From positions 1,054,001-1,118,000 of the forward strand of contig NZ_OZ034788.1 of NCBI RefSeq assembly GCF_964028515.1: 64,000 bases of DNA, written 5' to 3'. This stretch comes from Wolbachia endosymbiont (group B) of Hofmannophila pseudospretella. GTDB lineage: Bacteria > Pseudomonadota > Alphaproteobacteria > Rickettsiales > Anaplasmataceae. A model generated the notes under the pieces. The model saw nothing but the letters and a program-made list of their open reading frames with translations, had not been told where the DNA came from and did not search any database. Below, piece by piece: positions 47,346 to 54,950 of the stretch. Numbering within the stretch: position 1 is the stretch's first letter; every line of letters begins with the position of its first letter. Position numbers and translations under genes: made by a program.

Positions 47346-47837
47346 TTAACCTTTATTTCTTCTTAATAAGACATAAAAAGCTCCTTTGCCACCATGTTTT
47401 TTTATGGCTTGCTGATAGTATAAGATCATATTTCGAACTTTTGTGTCATTCAACCACTTATTTAAGCTATTCTTTATAGTTTCTATTTTATCTGTACTAT
47501 TACCATGTCCCGTAATTACCAATAAGCACCTATTCCCTGCTTGATAATTTTTGATAATAAAATCTATCAATTTACAATAAGCATTATCTATACTATAGCC
47601 ATGCAAATCGAGTTTATCGCTTATAAAATATTTGCCTCTATCGATCTTCAATTTTGTATTGTAGTCAAGACAAAATGATGAATCACCATTATCAGTATTA
47701 AGAAAATTTTCTTGTAAACTAGAGGCACCTTTATCAATCATAGATTTTATATTTACTTTGTGATCAACTTTCAAAGTAACTTTTCCACATTCTATTGGCT
47801 TAACATTTTTTTGCCAATCTAACTCATCATCCGACAT
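47346..47837 (-). CDS. Smr-domain protein
   Basis: A 163-aa protein. The C-terminal Smr domain (about 75-160) shows LDLHGYSIDNAYCKLIDFI and LLVITGHGNSTDKIETIKNSLNKWL, then AIKKHGGKGAFYVLLR, the usual blocks of this DNA/RNA nicking or binding fold. The N-terminal 70 residues are polar with no recognised domain. Small stand-alone Smr proteins are common in alphaproteobacteria; the precise substrate is not known. It is convergent with uvrC, with 11 bp between the stop codons. Confidence 0.9.
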   Translation of the reverse strand: MSDDELDWQKNVKPIECGKVTLKVDHKVNIKSMIDKGASSLQENFLNTDNGDSSFCLDYNTKLKIDRGKYFISDKLDLHGYSIDNAYCKLIDFIIKNYQAGNRCLLVITGHGNSTDKIETIKNSLNKWLNDTKVRNMILYYQQAIKKHGGKGAFYVLLRRNKG

Positions 47838-47929
47838 AAATGCATTAATTAAATCACATAATTTTACAACAATATATAAACACAGTAAAATATTGCTTAT
47901 TCTATAAAAAACTGATTTTCAATAATGAG

Positions 47930-48697
47930 ATGAAATCATCAAAAGCTAATGAGAATTTTTGGCTATACGGAAAGCACACTTGTATCTCAGCATTAAGAAA
48001 CAAAAATAGGCGGTGTATAGAACTGTTAGTAACAGAAAATTTCTATAAGGAATGTGGGAAAGAAATTAGACAATGTGCAGATAGTAAGGGCATCAAAGCT
48101 CAGCTAGTAGAGAACAAAATATTCAATGATATTTTACCCAAAGGTGTCAATCATCAAGGAATTGCTTTAAAAGTTGCTCCTATTTTTCACAGCTTAAATA
48201 TCGAAGAAATAGCTGAAGGTTCAGGTGACAGCTCTACTATAGTCATTTTAGATCAAATTACTGATACACACAATATAGGGTCGATTTTAAGAACCTCAGC
48301 TTGTTTCAACATTGATGCACTGGTTTTACCACATCACCATTCACCGAGCGAAAATGCATCTATCGCAAAAGCAGCAAGTGGAGCACTGGATATTGTTCCT
48401 CTAATATACGTTACAAACATAGTAAAAACGATGGAGTCTTTAAAAAAGATAGGCTACTGGTGTTATGGGTTTGATTGCAATGCAAAGGAAAATATAGATG
48501 AAATAAAGAATTTTGGAAAAAAAAGAGTGATTATTTTTGGTTCTGAAGAGAAAGGAATGCGGAGATTAGTGAAAGAAAGTTGTGATTATCTTTTAAAAAT
48601 TCCAATGTCAAACGTAATTGATAGTCTAAATGTTTCAAACGCAGCAGCAATAGGACTATATTCCATTTACATTAAAACAAAAATCACTGCAAATTAG
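47930..48697 (+). CDS. rlmB: TrmH/SpoU-family 23S rRNA (guanosine-2'-O-) methyltransferase
   Basis: A 255-aa SPOUT methyltransferase. The N-terminal substrate-binding domain (WLYGKHTCISALRNKNR) is followed by the knotted catalytic domain. Motif 1 is ILDQITDTHNIGSILRTSACF (residues about 107-127) with the conserved Asn and Arg; motif 2 is VIIFGSEEKGMRRL; motif 3 is LKIPMSNVIDSLNVSNAAAIGLYSI, which forms the S-adenosylmethionine-binding knot. Length and domain order fit RlmB, which methylates G2251 of 23S rRNA, though TrmH relatives with other targets are hard to exclude. Confidence 0.92.
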   Translation: MKSSKANENFWLYGKHTCISALRNKNRRCIELLVTENFYKECGKEIRQCADSKGIKAQLVENKIFNDILPKGVNHQGIALKVAPIFHSLNIEEIAEGSGDSSTIVILDQITDTHNIGSILRTSACFNIDALVLPHHHSPSENASIAKAASGALDIVPLIYVTNIVKTMESLKKIGYWCYGFDCNAKENIDEIKNFGKKRVIIFGSEEKGMRRLVKESCDYLLKIPMSNVIDSLNVSNAAAIGLYSIYIKTKITAN

Positions 48698-49006
48698 TTG
48701 AAATGAAAAATATACTTCTTGCCTGCTATCAAGACCGTTGGAATCTAGAAAAAAGAATGCCATTTTAGCTTCACATGCACAGCTGGAAGATGTCATCCCA
48801 GTGCGTGACACTGGGATCCAGTTAAATTTGCGAGTATAAAAGTAATGTTAAAATATAACGTTTCTGATGATGATGGAAAGATGGATGCCAGTGTCTGGGC
48901 ACTGGCATGATATCTTCCTACAGAATAATGTTCGTACAGCTGTGTATCACATGCTGGAATGACAACAGTGAATGACATAGCGAGATATCATCTACTGGCA
49001 CTTACA
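48698..49006. repeat. Intergenic hairpin repeat cluster
   Basis: It contains ATCCCAGTG/CACTGGGAT around a five-base loop (48795-48817) and ATGCCAGTG/CACTGGCAT around a six-base loop (48885-48908). It is preceded by GGAATCTAGAAAAAAG (48746 onward), which is shared with 41592. The second stem differs from the first at one position on each arm, in a compensated way. No gene is visible. Confidence 0.75.
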
Positions 49007-49828
49007 TTACCAATCCCAAGAAAGAGGTGCACTTGGATCTATTGGAATTTCAAAAGATGGCTGTGACATTACTGCCTTTACAGCTTCTTGAAATCCTGCA
49101 TCTTGAGCATTGACTGCAATTTTGGTACTAGCTTGAAAACTTTGGTTTTTTACTAGCTCGTTGGCTACATCTGTAGGCGTTGGTTTTAATCCTTTATCAG
49201 CTAAGAAATCTTTTGCTATCTTTTCACTACCTTGAGCACCATATACTTTGTCGTCAGCATTATCTTGAACCCTGTCTAAAGCTTCCCCAAGTTTATTTAC
49301 TAAGATTGATTGTTTGCCATCTTTAGCAGGAAGAATAACTTCTGCGAAAGCTTTTTGGTTTGCTGCATCTGTAAGGTTGGAAGCATCGATTTTAACAAAA
49401 CTAGTATCTACTGTGCCTTTAGTGTAAACCTTCTTAGTATCATCAGTACCAACTGTTGCAAGAGCAGGAACTAAAACATCCACAACAGGCTGTTTTACTA
49501 CTTCTTCTGCAACTTTTGTTGCAAGATCTGCAGTTTTAACAAAACTAGTATCTACTGTGCCTTTAGTGTAAACCTTCTTAGTATCATCAGTACCAACTGT
49601 TGCAAGAGCAGGAACTAAAACATCCACAACAGGCTGTTTTACTACTTCTTCTGCAACTTTTGTTGCAAGATCTATAGTTTTAACAAATGCAGTATCAGCA
49701 GCTGTTTTAGTGTAAACTTCATCAGCTGAAGCAGCTTTAATATATACCTTGTCATTAAATTCTTGTAATGCCATTAGGGCTGTTATAAAACCAGCATCGT
49801 CTGCTGCATCTCTTATTGTAGTAGTCAT
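49007..49828 (-). CDS. Unknown protein with 48-residue tandem repeats
   Basis: I do not recognise a family. The 273-aa acidic protein has no signal peptide or membrane helix. Residues about 50-146 consist of two nearly identical 48-aa units (FVKTADLATKVAEEVV, then KQPVVDVLVPALATVG, then TDDTKKVYTKGTVDTS). A partial unit starts near residue 33 and FVK recurs after the second. The Thr/Val/Asp/Lys composition and repeated short helices resemble fibre or stalk proteins, such as phage tail fibres. Hairpin repeat clusters flank it on both sides. The tail ends PSAPLSWDW. An in-frame tandem repeat of this sort is expected to vary in copy number between strains. Confidence 0.7.
   Translation of the reverse strand: MTTTIRDAADDAGFITALMALQEFNDKVYIKAASADEVYTKTAADTAFVKTIDLATKVAEEVVKQPVVDVLVPALATVGTDDTKKVYTKGTVDTSFVKTADLATKVAEEVVKQPVVDVLVPALATVGTDDTKKVYTKGTVDTSFVKIDASNLTDAANQKAFAEVILPAKDGKQSILVNKLGEALDRVQDNADDKVYGAQGSEKIAKDFLADKGLKPTPTDVANELVKNQSFQASTKIAVNAQDAGFQEAVKAVMSQPSFEIPIDPSAPLSWDW
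49391..49678 (-). repeat. 144-bp tandem repeat, two units, inside the repeat-protein gene
   Basis: Units at 49391-49534 and 49535-49678 are identical apart from a two-base difference near the end of each (GCA against ATA before GTTTTAAC). A third, diverged start follows at 49679. The length is a multiple of three, so copy-number change keeps the frame. Confidence 0.92.
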
Positions 49829-50226
49829 ATCACCCTCTGTTAATTATAAAAACCATAATGTGCATGAAAATAATATAAATTCCGTAAATACTAGATTTTG
49901 CATAAGATTTCCTTGAAGCTCTTCGCTTCAGAATTCTTCTCTTGTGATTCAAGTATGTAGCAGATGATGTCATCCTAGTAGCCCCTTTGGTGTCAGTCCA
50001 GTGCGTGACACTGGACTCCATTTTTCCATCATAAGAAACGTTGATTACTTTTATACTTACAAATTTAACTAGATCCCAGTGTCAAGCACTGGGATGACAG
50101 AAGAGAGAACTGGGGTAACATCGAATTGAATGACAAGAAGAGGGCAGTGCCCTCCTTCTATGTATTAGATGTAGGCCGAGTTATGATCGTGATAAACATG
50201 ATCGCTTGTGCAATCGAACATTGTCA
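49829..50226. repeat. Intergenic hairpin repeats upstream of the repeat-protein gene
   Basis: It contains AGTCCAGTG/CACTGGACT (49995-50017) and ATCCCAGTG/CACTGGGAT (50073-50095), members of the same family as at 48.8 kb. The part 50165-50226 on the minus strand is the displaced 3' end of the toxin-like gene (see its entry). A run of short overlapping open frames on the minus strand is not convincing as a gene. Confidence 0.7.
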
Positions 50227-50238
50227 TACCAAAATCCA

Positions 50239-50652
50239 TTACTGACCGAACAAATAAGAAACATTACAAACTCGTTTAATAGTAGTACTGGAAATATTGA
50301 CAATAAAATTACACAAAACATCTTCAAGTAAACCTATGGTATCGTAGATACTATTGCGTAAAGTATTGTATTTGATATATTGCCACAACCTTTCAACAGG
50401 ATTCAGTTCCGGTGAATAAGGAGGCAAGTATATGATGGTAATGTTTTCCTGAATTTTCAAACTTTTTGATCTATGCCAACTTGCACAATCCATTACAAGA
50501 AAGGCTTCTTTCGTGCCTAAATCTTTCGACATCTGCTCCAGAAATATATTCATACAATCAGTGTTTACATATGGAGCAAGTAGGCTAATTTTCTTACCAC
50601 TTCTTGGATTTACCGCACTGTAGATATAGAAATTTTGTCTACCAATTTTCAT
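50239..50652 (-). CDS. IS630-like transposase ORF B, DDE domain (copy 3)
   Basis: The 137-aa catalytic half, identical to the other copies, with the DCASWH and NPVERLW motifs. It is reached from ORF A through the seven-T slippage run (on the plus strand, seven A residues near 50728). Confidence 0.92.
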   Translation of the reverse strand: MKIGRQNFYIYSAVNPRSGKKISLLAPYVNTDCMNIFLEQMSKDLGTKEAFLVMDCASWHRSKSLKIQENITIIYLPPYSPELNPVERLWQYIKYNTLRNSIYDTIGLLEDVLCNFIVNISSTTIKRVCNVSYLFGQ

Positions 50653-50725
50653 TTTAACCTGTGTTCTGACCCCTTTTTTAAACCATCCGTGTCCGATTTT
50701 TGAATGAGTTCCAAATCGTGATTCA

Positions 50726-51244
50726 TCAAAAAAATACCTCCTTTTCAGGGTGGGAATTGACTATTTTATTGAAGTATTTTTTAAACTCTTCTTGCTTGTT
50801 TTTATCTTGTTTATGGTGAATTGGCCTCGGTGTTATGTAAGAAAACTTCATCCTTTGTATCTCACGGTGCACTGTTGATTTGCTAATGTTTAGGCCAAAT
50901 TCCTCTGAGATTTTTATTTGCACTTCCTTAATAGTAATATTTGGATTTCTTTCTACCCATATTTCAATTTGCTCACGTTGATTTTTGTTTAATTTGCTTT
51001 TTCTTCGCCGCTGAGACGGGGAAAATAATCTTTCTACTCTACCAAATTTTAGATGCTTTATCCATTCAGTCAAAGCAGTCCTTGAAATTTTACATATTCT
51101 TGCCACAGCGCTTATACTACTTTCTTTTCCTGCTATCACCGCTTGTAACTTTTTTGAAACATATGCGTTATTTCTGACCTTTTTTAACATTTCTTTCGCC
51201 AAATTTACAACTTTTTCGTCTAATAGTTTTGACCTTAATGCCAT
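50726..51244 (-). CDS. IS630-like transposase ORF A (copy 3)
   Basis: The 172-aa DNA-binding half, identical to the other copies, with two helix-turn-helix regions, ending KEVFF at the slippage run. Confidence 0.92.
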   Translation of the reverse strand: MALRSKLLDEKVVNLAKEMLKKVRNNAYVSKKLQAVIAGKESSISAVARICKISRTALTEWIKHLKFGRVERLFSPSQRRRKSKLNKNQREQIEIWVERNPNITIKEVQIKISEEFGLNISKSTVHREIQRMKFSYITPRPIHHKQDKNKQEEFKKYFNKIVNSHPEKEVFF

Positions 51245-51306
51245 TTATACCTCTCTATTTTATCTACTTTAGTATCACTTCTTTCCCATTATTGTCTATC
51301 TGTTCT

Positions 51307-53982
51307 TTATATAGTGGGAATTGGTATCACAAAGCCATTCTCTAGATAGAGATTGTATTCATGGTGTTGGTCTGATAATTCAATATTATCTTGCGTTTCT
51401 AAGTTGAAGTGACTTGAATCTGATAGCAATTCGTAATTTGGATTATCTATTTTACTAATGCTGCTTATTACTTTACCATTACCATTTGATATAGCCAAAC
51501 TATAACTATCACCATCCTTCATTATTTTGATGGATACCTTATCTTCAGGTAACACTATAAGCTTTTTCGTGTCACTATCGTGAATTAGAAATTTGCCATC
51601 TTTAAAGTAATACTTGTCTTCCGGCAAAGCACCAATCTTATAATCCGATGTATGCAGTTTGTTCCAAAAATCTAACACAGATTGCTTATCTGCTCCTTCT
51701 GCTCTATTATACAAGGCTTTCACATCATTATAATCTATGATTACATTTGCCTTATGCTTTCCTTCTACATCTCTATCATAGCTCTTTTCTATTTTCAAGA
51801 TTGTGTCTTTCAACACTACCTGCTCTTTCTCCTCCACTGAAGCTGACCTTTTTGCCCTTGTTGGAATTTGTGGTTGATCAGACTGTATTTCACTATTGTC
51901 GTTTCTCTCTTCAGCAACAACATTAGTAGTACTATGGCTCATGTGTGACGTATCAATCTCTGTCTTAGTTTCACTTACTTGCCCTTTTGGACTTTCGGTT
52001 TGTTTCTCTTTTGTGAATATTCTCTGATAGTCCGTGTAGCCTCTGTTAGTATCTCCGATATCGCCACTGCCTTGATCAAAAGTTATTTTTTTACTTCCAT
52101 TTTCCATGTTCTCAATTTCAACTTGAGGAGAAACAGATGCGAGGAAATCGTTATAACTGTAGTTGTAGTCAGCAGAAAAGAATATTTTTCCTTTGAAGTT
52201 ATGGAAGTTATTAGATAACATTCCAATTTCTTCATCAGTATCACCATCAAATAGTTTTACTTTAGTGAAATATCTTTGATTGTTGATTCTCACTATTTCG
52301 CCACTCGAGTTTCTTTGTATCTGATAATCATTTGGATCATGTTTAATGGTAAAAAGTTTACCAGGGGCATATTTTTCTAAGTTTATAAGGCCCACATTTA
52401 TATGTTTATGAGAATAATCTCTCTTTTCATATTCATGTGCAAATACTGGGTTGATATATTTGTATTCTTCTGGTATAGCATTACCTTGAGCATCATACCT
52501 ATATTCATTACCACGTTCATCAGCTGGTGCCAATTTGTATCCGTCATCCTTTTGCACTAACTTTAGGTGAGTAACTTCTTCAGGTAACTGATAGCGCACA
52601 TTTTTTCCTTGATCATGAATGAATAAGTTACTCCCATTTACAACTTCACCTCTTTCATTTTTTATCTCTTCAGTAATATAGAAACCCATATTTTTGAATT
52701 CATGTAGATTTTTGCCTCCTTGCTTTACAACCGCTTCGTATACATCGTCGTCTGTTCTATCAGTCCCTTTATCATCCAATAATGTTCCTTTTTCTACGAT
52801 TATGCCGCTTTCTCTTTGCTCATCAGAATATTGAGCATGATTTGAATCCTGATGATTTAGAATTTTGGTTCCTCTAAGAAGAAGAGAATCTAAATCTTTT
52901 TGAATGTGTCCAGTGCTGGGATGCAACAATTCATTTTCATGTAAATGTGCTTCATCAAAGTATTCATCACGTTCAACCGTTCTACCATCTATCAGAGAAG
53001 CTTTATAATGACCGTTTTCTTTTGTAATTGCCATATAAGCACCTCCATCATATTGAGTATTCAAGTTGTGCAATATGTCCTCAAAAACAAAAGTTTCTTT
53101 AGTTTGACCTTCAACTTGCTTAAAAAAGCCCGATTCGCTCGACAACTCTCCGAGCTTTGTATTCCCATCATATATAGATAGTGCACCCATATTTCCGTGA
53201 CCAAGAGCTTGCATAGAAAAAATCTTGCCTTCTTGTAGATCAATATGATTTGTACCTCTTATCAAGTTTGGATCGATATTGACCAGCTCTCCTAATATTT
53301 TTGCTGCCTGAGGATTATTTTCAATCTCATCAACTGCTTTGTTTTTTAGTTGATCAAACTTTAAGAATGCTGGTCTGTATTTTGTATTTTCCTCATTACG
53401 TAATTCTTCAATAGTAATCTCTCCTTTATGATATTTTTGATACATTTCACCACGTTCTTTATTCAAATTATCGAATTTGTCGGCCTCACTCTTAATTTTT
53501 GTATCATATTTTGATAATATTCTAAAAGCCTGATTTTTATACTCTTGACTGTTTTGATATTCATTACCTTGTTGGTCAGAGTAAGTTAGTTTATCCTGTC
53601 CATCAGAAGTTTTTACTACCTTGAGGAAATGATATTCCTTTGATATATCGAGGTTATCATTTGTTGCCCTATTAATAGCACGAGCAACATCATAAAATGC
53701 AACATGTTCTACAGGAGAAAAATTTCCAACGTTTTCTCCATCCATTTTTTCTATATTTGCTTTATAGTAGGATACATTTTTAATTTCTCCACCCACTATT
53801 TCTTGACCAGTTGCTATAAAATCTCCTTTTGTAACTTGCAAAGCGTTGAGGTGTTCCATTGCAGTTCCTGTATCATTCTCATACCAAAATCCATTACTGA
53901 CCGAACAAATAAGAAACATTACAAACTCGTTTAATAGTAGTACTGGAAATATTGACAATAAAATTACACAAAACATCTTCAA
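51307..53982 (-). CDS. Middle and C-terminal part of the toxin-like protein, fused to an IS-derived leader
   Basis: An open frame of 891 aa. Residues 1-34 come from the end of IS630-like copy 4 read in another frame (MKMFCVILLSIFPVLLLNEF onward) and form a hydrophobic leader. Host-gene sequence follows from ENDTGTAMEHLNALQ. Related segments recur: YHFLKVVKTSDGQDKLTYSDQ with GNEY near residue 110-130, and HLKLVQKDDGYKLAPADERG with NEY near 455-480. Residues about 650-708 are a Ser/Thr/Glu-rich linker. RAKR at 709-712 (51847-51858) matches the furin consensus R-x-K/R-R. A C-terminal domain of about 180 residues follows. No enzymatic motif is recognised here. The last five residues, PIPTI, are from IS copy 3. 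Confidence 0.75.
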   Translation of the reverse strand: MKMFCVILLSIFPVLLLNEFVMFLICSVSNGFWYENDTGTAMEHLNALQVTKGDFIATGQEIVGGEIKNVSYYKANIEKMDGENVGNFSPVEHVAFYDVARAINRATNDNLDISKEYHFLKVVKTSDGQDKLTYSDQQGNEYQNSQEYKNQAFRILSKYDTKIKSEADKFDNLNKERGEMYQKYHKGEITIEELRNEENTKYRPAFLKFDQLKNKAVDEIENNPQAAKILGELVNIDPNLIRGTNHIDLQEGKIFSMQALGHGNMGALSIYDGNTKLGELSSESGFFKQVEGQTKETFVFEDILHNLNTQYDGGAYMAITKENGHYKASLIDGRTVERDEYFDEAHLHENELLHPSTGHIQKDLDSLLLRGTKILNHQDSNHAQYSDEQRESGIIVEKGTLLDDKGTDRTDDDVYEAVVKQGGKNLHEFKNMGFYITEEIKNERGEVVNGSNLFIHDQGKNVRYQLPEEVTHLKLVQKDDGYKLAPADERGNEYRYDAQGNAIPEEYKYINPVFAHEYEKRDYSHKHINVGLINLEKYAPGKLFTIKHDPNDYQIQRNSSGEIVRINNQRYFTKVKLFDGDTDEEIGMLSNNFHNFKGKIFFSADYNYSYNDFLASVSPQVEIENMENGSKKITFDQGSGDIGDTNRGYTDYQRIFTKEKQTESPKGQVSETKTEIDTSHMSHSTTNVVAEERNDNSEIQSDQPQIPTRAKRSASVEEKEQVVLKDTILKIEKSYDRDVEGKHKANVIIDYNDVKALYNRAEGADKQSVLDFWNKLHTSDYKIGALPEDKYYFKDGKFLIHDSDTKKLIVLPEDKVSIKIMKDGDSYSLAISNGNGKVISSISKIDNPNYELLSDSSHFNLETQDNIELSDQHHEYNLYLENGFVIPIPTI

Positions 53983-54307
53983 GTAAACCTATGGTATCGT
54001 AGATACTATTGCGTAAAGTATTGTATTTGATATATTGCCACAACCTTTCAACAGGATTCAGTTCCGGTGAATAAGGAGGCAAGTATATGATGGTAATGTT
54101 TTCCTGAATTTTCAAACTTTTTGATCTATGCCAACTTGCACAATCCATTACAAGAAAGGCTTCTTTCGTGCCTAAATCTTTCGACATCTGCTCCAGAAAT
54201 ATATTCATACAATCAGTGTTTACATATGGAGCAAGTAGGCTAATTTTCTTACCACTTCTTGGATTTACCGCACTGTAGATATAGAAATTTTGTCTACCAA
54301 TTTTCAT
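53894..54307 (-). CDS. IS630-like transposase ORF B, DDE domain (copy 4)
   Basis: The 137-aa catalytic half, identical to the other copies. Its 3' end overlaps in another frame the start of the 891-aa toxin fragment. Confidence 0.92.
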   Translation of the reverse strand: MKIGRQNFYIYSAVNPRSGKKISLLAPYVNTDCMNIFLEQMSKDLGTKEAFLVMDCASWHRSKSLKIQENITIIYLPPYSPELNPVERLWQYIKYNTLRNSIYDTIGLLEDVLCNFIVNISSTTIKRVCNVSYLFGQ

Positions 54308-54380
54308 TTTAACCTGTGTTCTGACCCCTTTTTTAAACCATCCGTGTCCGATTTTTGAATGAGTTCCAAATCGTGATTCA

Positions 54381-54899
54381 TCAAAAAAATACCTCCTTTT
54401 CAGGGTGGGAATTGACTATTTTATTGAAGTATTTTTTAAACTCTTCTTGCTTGTTTTTATCTTGTTTATGGTGAATTGGCCTCGGTGTTATGTAAGAAAA
54501 CTTCATCCTTTGTATCTCACGGTGCACTGTTGATTTGCTAATGTTTAGGCCAAATTCCTCTGAGATTTTTATTTGCACTTCCTTAATAGTAATATTTGGA
54601 TTTCTTTCTACCCATATTTCAATTTGCTCACGTTGATTTTTGTTTAATTTGCTTTTTCTTCGCCGCTGAGACGGGGAAAATAATCTTTCTACTCTACCAA
54701 ATTTTAGATGCTTTATCCATTCAGTCAAAGCAGTCCTTGAAATTTTACATATTCTTGCCACAGCGCTTATACTACTTTCTTTTCCTGCTATCACCGCTTG
54801 TAACTTTTTTGAAACATATGCGTTATTTCTGACCTTTTTTAACATTTCTTTCGCCAAATTTACAACTTTTTCGTCTAATAGTTTTGACCTTAATGCCAT
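54381..54899 (-). CDS. IS630-like transposase ORF A (copy 4)
   Basis: The 172-aa DNA-binding half, identical to the other copies, ending at the seven-T run. Confidence 0.92.
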   Translation of the reverse strand: MALRSKLLDEKVVNLAKEMLKKVRNNAYVSKKLQAVIAGKESSISAVARICKISRTALTEWIKHLKFGRVERLFSPSQRRRKSKLNKNQREQIEIWVERNPNITIKEVQIKISEEFGLNISKSTVHREIQRMKFSYITPRPIHHKQDKNKQEEFKKYFNKIVNSHPEKEVFF

Positions 54900-54950
54900 T
54901 TATACCTCTCTATTTTATCTACTTTAGTATCACTTCTTTCCCATTATTGT

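Larger units (their letters stand above)
50227..51326 (-). mobile_element. IS630-like insertion sequence, copy 3
   Basis: A 1,100-bp element with TACC ends, flanked on the plus strand by TCA on both sides (50224-50226 and 51327-51329). It inserted 18 codons before the native end of the toxin-like gene, replacing that tail with IPIPTI and a stop. It is in the same orientation as copy 4, with 2.55 kb of toxin gene between the two. Confidence 0.92.

Noticed and set aside
48698..50226. CRISPR array
   Set aside because: The repeats are palindromic units at irregular spacing without constant-length unique spacers, and no cas genes are present.
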